Positions 1 to 9,606 of a stretch of 64,000 nt of DNA are shown piece by piece. Origin of the DNA: Paenibacillus agilis (GTDB lineage: Bacteria; Bacillota; Bacilli; Paenibacillales; Paenibacillaceae); NCBI RefSeq assembly GCF_007786455.1, contig NZ_VNJK01000001.1, positions 792,476-856,475 on the forward strand, read 5' to 3'. The stretch's first letter is position 1, and the number at the start of each line of letters is the position of its first letter. Made by a program: the position numbers and the translations under genes. The notes under the pieces were generated by a model, which had not been told where the DNA came from, did no database searches, and saw nothing but the letters and a program-made list of their open reading frames with translations.

Positions 1-28
1 AAAATAAACAACAGGGGAATGTGAACAA

Positions 29-3000
29 ATGAAAAAAATGAGGAAGTTATCCGCTTTACTTGCTTTAATCATGTTTTTGGAATTAGCAGCACCATTGTTT
101 ATGCAAGTTGCAGAAGCAGTGGCAGCGCCTAAGTCAGTTTCAACTCAAACTGCTGATAATAAGGCATTGCTGACGATTGACTATATCGCGAAGAAATACA
201 ATGTATCTCCTTCGGATATTCTTTTGCGATTGAATGAAGGATATTCCTTAAAGCATGTTCATGATGCTTTAGCGAAAAATCCAGAGATCACAGCGTTGGA
301 AGCTACGCTTGAGGAGATGTATCCGGGTGTAGGGAAGAAATATGAACCTCCTGCGGTGACGGATGCGACATATGGCTTGCAGATACCGGGTTTCAATCTG
401 CCATTTCCTAATCTAGGAGATGTAACAGGTGCTACTTATGGAGACTTAACGGTTACAGAATCGGTGTACTCTCTTTCGAGAAGAAAAAGATCAGTAAATT
501 CTGATTATGATAAGCTAGCGCTTATTAATCAACACGTAAAGCTTGATCAAGCACCTTATAGTGTAAGTACAGGCGTAGAAAATATTTCTACTCAAGATGG
601 ATCATTAAGTCTGCGTGAGACCGATATTGGAATTCCTGGACGCAATGGCTTGTCCTTTAACTTGACAAGGATGTATAACAGTAATGAAGCAGAGTATTTC
701 AATAAGGATGTAAGATCTACTCCGATTATGAGATTTACATTTGTCCCGATGCTAAAAGTTAAAGTAACACGCATCATACATGGGAATAACCCAATAAAGC
801 TAGAGTTAGCGCCCTTTGAGACAACGAGTACTGAAGTTAGGTTTGATGGTAGGCATGTGTTAGACATTCCTGTTGATTATTCATTTGATCTGTTTGGTAG
901 AGATGATGATTTAGAGAGAATAATGAAGGAAAAATACTCGGATACTAGCAAATTGGCCCATACCGGTAAATTACCTGGTCCGGATAATTCGACTTATTAT
1001 TTCGAAATGTATTACACGGGAAAACATGCTCCTGTTCAGTTTGATGTTGTTAATCATTTTGGATGGGAAACTATCGTTACTCCAAAAAAGATGGATGATC
1101 AAATCAAACTAGGAAAGGGATGGAAATGGGATATCCCTTATATCCAGATTGAGGGTGAAAACAAGTACATTTCACTTCCTGGGGGAGCCGTATATAAAAT
1201 TGTAAATGACAAAAAATTAGAAGGCTATCCATGGGATGATTTAACCTTCGAAGGTTATGGATTTTGGGACTATGATAATGGTATTGTTCCTTATAAACTA
1301 ACTTATAAAAACGGAATGACCTATACGTTCGATAGAGACGGTACCTTACATAAACAAACAGATGCGTATGGTAACTCTCTTTATTTTACCTATAGAAGAA
1401 ATTATAAAGAAGCACCGTATCTTACAGAAGTAAGAGACCCCATTGGAAATAAATTGACTTTTACATATGAAGGCAACAAAATTGTAGTTTCTAATGGTAA
1501 GGAACAAGTTACTTATCAGAAAGCTTACGTTTACGATGAACAGCACAATGTAAATGTATCGTATTTACATTCGGTTACCGATACAGCAGGGAGAACAACT
1601 TATTATTCTCATCAATTTGCCCCGTCTACTTTCGATATGACGTCAGGTATGGATGATAAGGTGCGCAATGATTATGCACTAATCAATGGTATCTTCCATC
1701 CGACAGGTGCAAAGACATTAATTAGTTATGATTCGGTCGAACGTGCCCATGAACAGACTCAGTATCGAGTGAATGAGCGGAAAGACGTAGTTGAGTATGT
1801 GGACGGCAGCACTCAGGAAAGTAACAAGAACACCATAAAATATGAGTATGATTATTTTAAGACGGACAATAATTCTCAGTACAGGGCGATTATATCCAAT
1901 GGTATCGCATCAACAACGGACACCTACAAGAAGGCATATAGTTCTTATGGGCAGGATAAATTCTATAATATTGAAACCATCCAGGACACTGGTGCTGCTC
2001 AACATATTATATCGCAGTTTTTCTATGAGGGATCTCTTAATCCATATCCGTGGCAGATTATTACTAGGAAGCGAAGTGGCGGTGTAGAGAGTCCATCTCT
2101 CACGATTAATCGAAGTTATAATATGGACGGTAACATCACGAGTGAAACGAATAGTTTAGGTGCTAGTACGACGACTACCTTTGATAAGAAGCGCGGTCTA
2201 CCGGAAACAATTACGACGAAGCTAGATGCCAATCAACAAACCATTACTCGCTTAGTTCGTAATGATAAAGGCTCGGTAACTGATTCTAAAACCTATGCAA
2301 ACACAGAGGATGGTCAGCTTCTAAGTCACATTAATTATGAGTACGATGAATTTGGAAACGTTACGAAAGTAACTGCTCATAACGATAAAGGGAAATCGAC
2401 CGTATTTAGATACCAGTATGGCGCTGAGTATCAGCATGGTTTCCTAACGCAGCAAGAAGTAGATGTTACGAATGTAGATGGGCAAGTCTCTACGATTGTG
2501 GAAAAAGCGAAGTATGATCCAGCAACGGGACGTTTGCTTTCTTACACAGATGGTAAACAGCAGACAACATCGTATGCGTATGATGTCTTGGGACGCACGA
2601 CTTTAGTGACGATGCCGAACAATAGCCAGATTAGCTATGTATATAATGATGCTCAAAATCATATCCAAGTGAAGAACACACTCGGTGAAATCTCCGAAGT
2701 ATGGTTCGATTCACTTGGACGTAAGGTGAAAGAGACGCAGGGCTTAGGGCAAGTGAAATACGGCTACGATGAGCGTACAAGTCAGCTGCAATGGACAGAA
2801 GATGCGTATGGTAATCGTACCACGTATGCGTATGATGGATTTGGACGTCCGCTTCAAACTACCTATGCAAATGGTACATCGGATCGCGTTGAATACGATG
2901 ATGCAAAGCTGACAGTAACAGCAATCGATGCAGAGCAGAATCTCACAAAAACGACTAGTGATGTATTAGGTAGAACGATTCTAGTAGAGGCTCTGCACAA

Positions 3001-5218
3001 TAAACAGAACTATGTACCTGTTCAGCGTACGGAGTATAATCTAGCAGGTGGAGTTACCTCTGCAACAGATGCGAATGGCAATCGTACCGAGTACCAGTAT
3101 AATGCTGGAGGCCAACTGACTGCGGTTACGGATGCTCAGAAACAGACAACAAGCTATCACTATGATCGCTTGGGCAATTTGCTTGAGACAACGTATGCGA
3201 ATCAACAGAAAATGAAGAAAGAATATGACGAACTTGGTCGCGTTATTAAGAAAATTAACGGTACAGAACAAGTTCAGAAGTATTACTACGATGCGAATAG
3301 CAATTTAGAGAAATATGTTGATCATAGTGGAACGGTAACGGACAATCACTATAATGTTATGAACCAACTGGTTCAAAATACGGTTGGTAATGAAACGCTT
3401 AAATACAGCTATGATACTGAAGGCAGACCGGTCGCGATGACGGATCATCGAGGAACGACGAGCTATGAGTATCAGGCGCGTTCTGGTTTCTTGACAAGCA
3501 TTCAATATCCAGATGGCGTGAAGCTGACAAATAACTATGATCTGAACAAGAAGACGGGGTATGAGTTCGCAGCTCCGGGCGTTAATGTAAAGGTAGATGG
3601 TACCTACAATAATGTTAACCAATTAAAGCAATTGAACATTATGAGTGGTGGCAATCAACCAGCGAAGACGATTTCGTATGATCACTTGGCAAATGGACAA
3701 CTAGCGAAGCAGACGTATGGCAATGCTTTTGTAACAGATTATCAATACGAAGATATGAAACTGAAGAAGCTGAACCATGCGAAAGATGGAACAGCACAGA
3801 ACACTTTCCAATACGGCTATGACTTGGTTGGGAACATTACGCAGCGCAATGAAAATAGTTACACGACCAACTTTACTTACACATCGTTGAATCAGATTCA
3901 GACATCGAGTGAGTTCGATGAGACGTATTCATACGATGAAAGATACAATAGACAGACATTAGACAGTACTAGAGCACCGTCGATAAAGTCAGCTCAGTAT
4001 GAATACGATAAGAAGAATCGATTGACGAAAGTAACAGGAGATCATAATCCAGTAACATACTCTTACACGGGAGAAGGATTGCTGTATGAGCGTGTAGAAA
4101 ATAACGTTAAGAATCGTTACTATTACGATGCTAACAAGTTGTTACTAGCAGAAGCAGTTGTTGGTGCAGATGGAAAAGCTAAAATTAAGTATGTGTATCT
4201 GTATGATCTAAATGGCAAGCTTATCGGTCGCCAAGATGCTGCAACAAGTCAATTGCAATATTACCAGCTAAATGGCCATGGTGATGTTATAGCCATTGTC
4301 GATGAAGCGGGTAAGAAGCTGAATGAATATCGCTATGACATTTGGGGATTGCCACTAGAAGAGAAGGAAACAGTTCCAAATATCCTGAAATACTCTGGCG
4401 AGTATTGGGATAAGACGACAGGGCTTCAGTATCTTCGAGCAAGATGGTACGACCCAAGTATGGGACGGTTTATTAGTGAGGATACGTATGAAGGAGAACT
4501 AATTAATCCTAGTAGTTTGAACCTTTATACGTATGTAATGAATAATCCTTTGAAGTATATTGATCCAAGTGGTAATGTCGCTGATACTGTAGCGGATATT
4601 GGATTTATTGGTTATGATTTGTATCAGCTCTTTACAGATCCTAGTTGGGAAAATGCGGGGTATCTTGCTCTGGATACAGGAGCTGCTTTCTTCCCATTTG
4701 TGACAGGTGCTGGAGCGACTGCGAGAGGGGTAAAAGGTGCAAAGAACACCAATAAAGTATCCCGAGCTACTTCGAGTGTCGCAGAATTTACAGTTAATAT
4801 GGGCATCCATAGTGTAAAGAATAAAGGGAAGCTTACACGATGGGCAGTTGAACATATTTTTAAGGGGCATAGTAATAAAGGATGGCATTATTTGTTCTCA
4901 AAAGATGCTATAGAAAATGGGAATAAAGTACTGAAGGTTAGAAAAGGGTTTGATAAGTGGGGAAGTTTTGAAGCAGAAGTCTCAATTGGAGGAACTAAAA
5001 AACAGGGTTACAGTACTTTCTTTAGTCCAGGCTTATCGCCTCAACAAGTAGTAGACGTGATTAATAGTGCAACTGTACTTGAAAGGAATGGTACTGAGCG
5101 TATTCTTAAAGCTAAAAATGGAATGCATATTAAAGCGTATTATGATAGCTATGATAATATTGTAAATGCATTTCCCATTCATGAAAGTAAAATGAAAAAG
5201 AATTATTTTAAAGATTGA
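29..5218 (+). CDS. Secreted RHS/YD-repeat polymorphic toxin 1 (EndoU-like tip)
   Basis: This 1,729-residue protein has a signal peptide (about 1-32) and a small helical N-domain. A polybasic RRKRS motif lies at residues 151-155. A long YD-repeat shell follows, ending in the RHS core signature (YDPSMGRF, then [12 protein letters not shown] near 1514). The tip after DPSG is the variable toxin. Residues 1601-1729 show an EndoU-like pattern: H1609 and H1614 in EHIFKGH, H1620 in GWHY, K1657/K1658, and S1662-T1663 before FF. Bacterial EndoU toxins are RNases that use two His and a Lys with Ser/Thr. RHS shells of this type encapsulate a toxin and release it by self-cleavage at the DPxG motif. The start follows AGGGGAA at a spacing of about 10 bases. 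Its own accessory gene, if present, lies left of the window. EndoU assignment is moderate; RHS toxin assignment is firm. Confidence 0.9.
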   Translation: MKKMRKLSALLALIMFLELAAPLFMQVAEAVAAPKSVSTQTADNKALLTIDYIAKKYNVSPSDILLRLNEGYSLKHVHDALAKNPEITALEATLEEMYPGVGKKYEPPAVTDATYGLQIPGFNLPFPNLGDVTGATYGDLTVTESVYSLSRRKRSVNSDYDKLALINQHVKLDQAPYSVSTGVENISTQDGSLSLRETDIGIPGRNGLSFNLTRMYNSNEAEYFNKDVRSTPIMRFTFVPMLKVKVTRIIHGNNPIKLELAPFETTSTEVRFDGRHVLDIPVDYSFDLFGRDDDLERIMKEKYSDTSKLAHTGKLPGPDNSTYYFEMYYTGKHAPVQFDVVNHFGWETIVTPKKMDDQIKLGKGWKWDIPYIQIEGENKYISLPGGAVYKIVNDKKLEGYPWDDLTFEGYGFWDYDNGIVPYKLTYKNGMTYTFDRDGTLHKQTDAYGNSLYFTYRRNYKEAPYLTEVRDPIGNKLTFTYEGNKIVVSNGKEQVTYQKAYVYDEQHNVNVSYLHSVTDTAGRTTYYSHQFAPSTFDMTSGMDDKVRNDYALINGIFHPTGAKTLISYDSVERAHEQTQYRVNERKDVVEYVDGSTQESNKNTIKYEYDYFKTDNNSQYRAIISNGIASTTDTYKKAYSSYGQDKFYNIETIQDTGAAQHIISQFFYEGSLNPYPWQIITRKRSGGVESPSLTINRSYNMDGNITSETNSLGASTTTTFDKKRGLPETITTKLDANQQTITRLVRNDKGSVTDSKTYANTEDGQLLSHINYEYDEFGNVTKVTAHNDKGKSTVFRYQYGAEYQHGFLTQQEVDVTNVDGQVSTIVEKAKYDPATGRLLSYTDGKQQTTSYAYDVLGRTTLVTMPNNSQISYVYNDAQNHIQVKNTLGEISEVWFDSLGRKVKETQGLGQVKYGYDERTSQLQWTEDAYGNRTTYAYDGFGRPLQTTYANGTSDRVEYDDAKLTVTAIDAEQNLTKTTSDVLGRTILVEALHNKQNYVPVQRTEYNLAGGVTSATDANGNRTEYQYNAGGQLTAVTDAQKQTTSYHYDRLGNLLETTYANQQKMKKEYDELGRVIKKINGTEQVQKYYYDANSNLEKYVDHSGTVTDNHYNVMNQLVQNTVGNETLKYSYDTEGRPVAMTDHRGTTSYEYQARSGFLTSIQYPDGVKLTNNYDLNKKTGYEFAAPGVNVKVDGTYNNVNQLKQLNIMSGGNQPAKTISYDHLANGQLAKQTYGNAFVTDYQYEDMKLKKLNHAKDGTAQNTFQYGYDLVGNITQRNENSYTTNFTYTSLNQIQTSSEFDETYSYDERYNRQTLDSTRAPSIKSAQYEYDKKNRLTKVTGDHNPVTYSYTGEGLLYERVENNVKNRYYYDANKLLLAEAVVGADGKAKIKYVYLYDLNGKLIGRQDAATSQLQYYQLNGHGDVIAIVDEAGKKLNEYRYDIWGLPLEEKETVPNILKYSGEYWDKTTGLQYLRARWYDPSMGRFISEDTYEGELINPSSLNLYTYVMNNPLKYIDPSGNVADTVADIGFIGYDLYQLFTDPSWENAGYLALDTGAAFFPFVTGAGATARGVKGAKNTNKVSRATSSVAEFTVNMGIHSVKNKGKLTRWAVEHIFKGHSNKGWHYLFSKDAIENGNKVLKVRKGFDKWGSFEAEVSIGGTKKQGYSTFFSPGLSPQQVVDVINSATVLERNGTERILKAKNGMHIKAYYDSYDNIVNAFPIHESKMKKNYFKD

Positions 5219-5284
5219 TAAAGCTAGCGTAGAGATACATTGAATTACCAAAAAAGAAAATTCCATTGGAATAAGGTGCCTAAC

Positions 5285-5959
5285 ATGAAATTAATAGATA
5301 TAAATTTTTCGGAAGTAATAGGGTCTTCAATTTCAAATCATGTAAAAATTGTCGAAGAAAGAGTTGAAGACGATAATTGCAAGGCTCTTAAATTAAATTT
5401 TATACTAGATGATATGACTTTGAATATCTCATTATTTGTTGAGCATTTCATTAACAACAAAATAGATATAAGAAGCAATTTGCTTTATGTTATTGGTGAA
5501 TATAGTATGACAGATGAAATGGTGGACGAAATTTTTAAGTATGCGAATGAATTCGTGGCAGATTTACTAAAAATCATATTCTCTAGTGAATTAAATGTGG
5601 AAGAGGATACGTGTTTAGACTCATATGCAAATGTAAATATAAAACAGTATGATAAATTAAAAAATAGTTCAGCTGTAGGAGAGCTAAACGACCAATTACC
5701 TCAACTTATTAAAGATTCAGAGGAGCCCTATGAGGCGGATTTAGATTTTAGATTGGTATTATACGGAACACCTGGAAGGCATCTTGCAAACTTATTACAG
5801 TCTCTCCAGATTTGTGACTATACAAAGAATAATACACAATACAATCTGGTATTTCATGATCCTGAACATGAGGGGAATGAAGATTTCCTGTCAGCATTGG
5901 CTAGAAAGTTAATAAAGCTTGGTTTTGTTTGTGAAAAAGCTTTTGATTACGGAGAGTGA
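5285..5959 (+). CDS. Candidate immunity protein for RHS toxin 1
   Basis: This 224-residue, acidic, soluble protein has no signal peptide and begins 66 bases after the first RHS gene. An upstream in-frame TTG at 5240 exists, but the ATG at 5285 has an AAGGTG Shine-Dalgarno at good spacing and is preferred. I do not recognise the family. Position directly behind a polymorphic toxin, cytoplasmic character, high Asp/Glu content and lower GC than the RHS shell all fit an immunity protein that neutralises the EndoU-like tip. The C-terminal third, from about residue 155, is the most structured-looking part (LVLYGTPGRHLANLL). A terminator follows within 20 bases. The role is inferred from context only. 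Confidence 0.7.
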   Translation: MKLIDINFSEVIGSSISNHVKIVEERVEDDNCKALKLNFILDDMTLNISLFVEHFINNKIDIRSNLLYVIGEYSMTDEMVDEIFKYANEFVADLLKIIFSSELNVEEDTCLDSYANVNIKQYDKLKNSSAVGELNDQLPQLIKDSEEPYEADLDFRLVLYGTPGRHLANLLQSLQICDYTKNNTQYNLVFHDPEHEGNEDFLSALARKLIKLGFVCEKAFDYGE

Positions 5960-5977
5960 TCTTTATACGAAGTTTGG

Positions 5978-6007
5978 CCTTGAGGTATTAGACCTCAAGG
6001 TCTTTTT
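5978..6007 (+). terminator. Rho-independent terminator after immunity gene 1
   Basis: A 9-bp perfect stem (5978-5986 with 5992-6000) with a 5-base loop is followed by TCTTTTT. The arms (CCTTGAGGT and its complement) resemble the terminator at 10766, suggesting a shared intergenic cassette. Confidence 0.85.
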
Positions 6008-6087
6008 ACTCTTTTAAACAGTTAGATAACGATTCTTTATTCGTTAGTCATTAATAGTATTTCAGAATTTAAAAAATAATGCTCATA

Positions 6088-6116
6088 TAGACATATATTA
6101 AATTAATTTATAAGAT
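6088..6116 (+). promoter_or_regulatory. Promoter-like motif TAGACA-N17-TAAGAT
   Basis: TAGACA at 6088-6093 and TAAGAT at 6111-6116 are separated by exactly 17 bases. The same pair and spacing occur at 10850-10878, and the flanking CATATAGACATATAT and downstream GATNANTAAGG are also shared. It lies about 100 bases upstream of the YD-tagged gene at 6214. Conservation between paralogous intergenic regions is the main evidence. Confidence 0.6.
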
Positions 6117-6213
6117 GATTAAGGTATTTAAGAGCTGGAAAGTGAGTGTATGACTGCAGTTAGCTTAATCCCTAACTAAAAAATAAATTTCAGAAACTTA
6201 AAAGGGTGGTTAC

Positions 6214-7872
6214 ATGAAACGAATATGTTGTATCTTAATGGCTTGTATCTGTTTATTCACTTCTACTACAAGCGTAAGTGCTCTTACGGAGTATGTGTAC
6301 AACGCAGATGGGCAGTTGGATTACCAGTATAATTACCAGTCCAACACAAAAGTAGAGTACAAGCGCAACGATAATGGAAGTCTAGTCAATCAAATAGTAA
6401 AACAAAATGCAGTAGTGCCGACTAACAATCGTTTAATAGACGGGAACTTTGAGCAGTATTTAAAGAGCTCAAAAGGATGGACTCCACATCATTGGGGTGC
6501 CACTGCAATAGAGATTCAGCCGTTTACACAAGGGGAAGACAAGGGACTTACGATCCAATGTTCTGAGATGAAAGTGAACTACTACTGTGGTGTAGGTCAA
6601 TCCATTTCTGTGCAGCCGAAACAGCACTACGTTTACTATGCTTCATTAGATATACAGAAACTAGCAGGGGCACACGTACAATTGTATGTGGATTTTTATA
6701 ATAAACAGGGCCAGTGGGTTGCTGCAAACGTAAAAGATATACACGAAGACAATGGGACTTCCATGATGACAACGTATCGCGTATCTGGAGTAGTGCCAAA
6801 TGATGCTGCGAAAGCTACGGCTTATCTGCTAGTTAGAAGTAATACGGACAATGGGACAGGAAGCATTCAAGTATCTAGCGCTAGCTTCGGGTACGGGGTT
6901 GATCCAAACCTCATTTACAACGGACATTTGCAAATTAGTAATGAACAGCATGTTGCAGAGGGATGGATCAAGCATGGGGGAGAGCATCAGAACTCAACGT
7001 ATAATAGACTAAACGATAAAGGTAACTATGTGCAAGAAATCATATCAAGACAGATTAGTAGTGGGGCTGCTATTTCAGGAATTACCCAATTAATCGAAGT
7101 AGAACCGAACAAACCATTTAAAGTGTCAGGTACTTTTAAGAACGTAGAGTTGAATGGCGCATATACACAGTTGTATGTTGACTTTTTGGATCGTAACGGT
7201 GGGTACATAGGCGCTAACGTCACGCCTTATCATTCGGTGACGATTGGTGAGAGTATAGAGTTTGTCAATCATGGAGTGGTTCCAGCGCAAGCAGTTTCTG
7301 CTAGAATATATGCGTTAATCCGAGGGGAGCAAAATAATAGTTCGGGGACGATTCAAGTAGATAATCTCGCCTTTATTTATGATGATAGCACGACAAGTGT
7401 GAATGGTGACTTCAATGTTTACCATATGAACGATAATACGGCTGCATTATGGAGTCCTTACCTATGGACTGTAAGTAAATATCAGTTACAGCTTGTGAAG
7501 ACGGATACAGGTGGTATTTCGCAATTTATGAAAGGCAGCGGTATTGAAACGCATGGAACGGTAGGTATTTACCAGAGGCTATTAGTCACACCACATCGAA
7601 AATATGATGTATCAACTACCATGCGGGTACATGAGCTAAAAAACGCTAAAGTCCAATTATACGTTGATTTGTTTGATAAAAATTGGAGACATATCCAAGC
7701 CAATATAAAAGAACATAACCAGTCAACAGGAAATCAGTCGATTCAGATCAGTAATTCTGGAGACATTCCGGCCAATGCAGCATATGCTCATGTCTATGTA
7801 CTTATACGAAGCACGAATAACGATGGTGGGGGAGCGGTAACAGTTGACAACGTTCAGTTCAATTATAAGTAA
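6214..7872 (+). CDS. YD-tagged secreted protein with three CBM-like modules
   Basis: This 552-residue protein has a signal peptide (about 1-24) ending SVSA. An RHS/YD tag follows (YVYNADGQL at about 27 and a second, weaker strand VEYKRNDNGSL). Then come three tandem modules of about 155 residues, starting near 71, 232 and 395. Each module opens with N-G-(D/H)-(F/L) and closes with a stretch like GSIQV..F.Y. Inside is a conserved LYVDF.D..G..I.AN strand, the look of CBM_4_9-type jelly-roll carbohydrate-binding modules. No catalytic residues are apparent. It probably acts outside the cell as an adhesin. It is first in a three-gene unit, and the next gene overlaps its 3' end. The ligand is unknown and the CBM class is inferred from pattern only. 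Confidence 0.75.
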   Translation: MKRICCILMACICLFTSTTSVSALTEYVYNADGQLDYQYNYQSNTKVEYKRNDNGSLVNQIVKQNAVVPTNNRLIDGNFEQYLKSSKGWTPHHWGATAIEIQPFTQGEDKGLTIQCSEMKVNYYCGVGQSISVQPKQHYVYYASLDIQKLAGAHVQLYVDFYNKQGQWVAANVKDIHEDNGTSMMTTYRVSGVVPNDAAKATAYLLVRSNTDNGTGSIQVSSASFGYGVDPNLIYNGHLQISNEQHVAEGWIKHGGEHQNSTYNRLNDKGNYVQEIISRQISSGAAISGITQLIEVEPNKPFKVSGTFKNVELNGAYTQLYVDFLDRNGGYIGANVTPYHSVTIGESIEFVNHGVVPAQAVSARIYALIRGEQNNSSGTIQVDNLAFIYDDSTTSVNGDFNVYHMNDNTAALWSPYLWTVSKYQLQLVKTDTGGISQFMKGSGIETHGTVGIYQRLLVTPHRKYDVSTTMRVHELKNAKVQLYVDLFDKNWRHIQANIKEHNQSTGNQSIQISNSGDIPANAAYAHVYVLIRSTNNDGGGAVTVDNVQFNYK

Positions 7873-9559
7873 ACGCAATATAGTAGTGGTTTTGTTCACA
7901 GTTTGTATCGTACTGTTTCTTGAGGCAGCAGCACTTAATTTCACTACCAATCAAGTATCTGCTGCACCAGCTGTACAAGTAGATGCAACGAACTCTATCA
8001 TGGTGAACACGGACAACAGTAAAGGCTCCGTGTATATCTATGATGGAGATCAGAAGCTCCATACGACATTTCAAAATGGCAAAACGATTATTAAGCAATA
8101 TGATCTCAAGGGGAACTTGATTAAGCAATATGTACAGGCAGATAAACTTGTATTTTCAACAAGTAATGCTTCGATATCTTTATACATCAAGGCCAATCCA
8201 ACGACTACTAATGAGGTAAAAGTACATACACGTAAAGATAAGTCCAAGCCAGACTATGTTGAAACGATGGCGACGAAACTTGGCAACGGTGTTTGGAAAG
8301 CCGTTATACCACTCGAAAAGTGGCATGATGGTGCTCAGTTATTTGAATCTACGGTGTTCATTAATGGTGCTTCTGTCAAACAAGTTGAAATTAAGGCAGT
8401 GGAAACGGTGGAGGCAGATTATAAGCCTGTTGTTTCTCTGAGTGATGAGTTTATCAAAATCCAAGTTTCTGGCGTATCACCTACTGTTTCGAAGGTTGAG
8501 TTTCCTACGTGGACCATTGCTAACGGACAAGATGATATAAAGCATATACAAGGGAAGAAAGTAGACCTTGATAAATGGGAAGCTGTTATCCCATTCGCTG
8601 ACCATAATTATGAGCTTGGCCGTTATGCCACACATGTATATGCGTTTGATCAGCAAGGAAATGCAAAGTTTATTATCGGCAGAGAATACGAAGCAATAGC
8701 TGGTGTAAAAGCGCCTGAACAATCAAAAGTGCAAAACATTTCTCATGATGTCTATGCATATGGTGTGGATCCGGCTGTAAAGCAAGTTGAGTTCCCGACA
8801 TGGACAACTCATAACGATCAAGACGATCTTGAATGGATTCAAGGTAAGAAGATTGCTCCAGGAGTTTGGAAAGGTACGGTTGTTTACAAGAAACACAACA
8901 GCGAGACGGGGAAGTACACCACGCATGTTTATGGAGACAAAAAGGAACTTGGTGGAGTAGACGTTATGGTTAGTAGTGATATCTCTCTTAAAGCACCGCA
9001 AAAAATAGATCTGAAGGAAGGACAGTATCAGATTCGAATATCTGGCTTGTCTAAAGATATTCAAAGGGTGTATTTCCCGACATGGACGTTCCACAATGGT
9101 CAAGATGATCTGGCTAGTTACTGGGAGAGAGGTATACGCGAAAGTAATGGCGACTGGGTCTATACGGTTAATTTTAGGAATCATAGCAATGAAGCGGGAC
9201 GGTATATTACGCATGTGTATGCGGTAGACCAATATGAAAATATGGAGATGATCAGTTCTACAGAAGTAATTGCAGAGCAAAGTGTAAAGCTTAAGAATTC
9301 GGTTCGTCTGGATGAGCAATGGTATGACCTTTATGTATATGGTGTTGATCGAGCGGCTAAAAAAGTCCAATTCCCTACTTGGACCGCATTCCAAGATCAA
9401 GATGATTTAAAAGAGATCAAAGGCGAAAAAATCAGTGATGGCGTATGGAGAGGCAGAGTGAAGCTCAGTGATCATCGTAACGAGACAGGAAGTTATGTGA
9501 CGCATATTTATATCGACGATGTATTTTTCCAAGGGCATGTAGTAGAGGTGAAAAGATAG
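7844..9559 (+). CDS. YD-tagged secreted protein with GBS_Bsp-like repeats
   Basis: This 571-residue protein most likely starts at TTG 7844, inside the preceding gene. It overlaps that gene by 29 bases, with GGGGGAG about 10 bases upstream; no ATG gives an intact signal sequence. The hydrophobic signal spans about residues 12-41. A YD tag follows (VYIYDGDQKL and IKQYDLKGNL). One divergent module comes next, then four repeats of about 95 residues with the GBS_Bsp-like signature FPTWT..N.QDD, a central W, and H(N/R).E.G.Y.THVY. These repeats are known from streptococcal Bsp-type and other Gram-positive surface proteins, and their exact function is unsettled. The overlap suggests translational coupling with the gene at 6214. 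Confidence 0.75.
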   Translation: MTTFSSIISKRNIVVVLFTVCIVLFLEAAALNFTTNQVSAAPAVQVDATNSIMVNTDNSKGSVYIYDGDQKLHTTFQNGKTIIKQYDLKGNLIKQYVQADKLVFSTSNASISLYIKANPTTTNEVKVHTRKDKSKPDYVETMATKLGNGVWKAVIPLEKWHDGAQLFESTVFINGASVKQVEIKAVETVEADYKPVVSLSDEFIKIQVSGVSPTVSKVEFPTWTIANGQDDIKHIQGKKVDLDKWEAVIPFADHNYELGRYATHVYAFDQQGNAKFIIGREYEAIAGVKAPEQSKVQNISHDVYAYGVDPAVKQVEFPTWTTHNDQDDLEWIQGKKIAPGVWKGTVVYKKHNSETGKYTTHVYGDKKELGGVDVMVSSDISLKAPQKIDLKEGQYQIRISGLSKDIQRVYFPTWTFHNGQDDLASYWERGIRESNGDWVYTVNFRNHSNEAGRYITHVYAVDQYENMEMISSTEVIAEQSVKLKNSVRLDEQWYDLYVYGVDRAAKKVQFPTWTAFQDQDDLKEIKGEKISDGVWRGRVKLSDHRNETGSYVTHIYIDDVFFQGHVVEVKR

Positions 9560-9606
9560 AGGTCTTTATTAGGCTGCTAAAAAAGTTTTAGAATTGAGGG
9601 ATGTTA

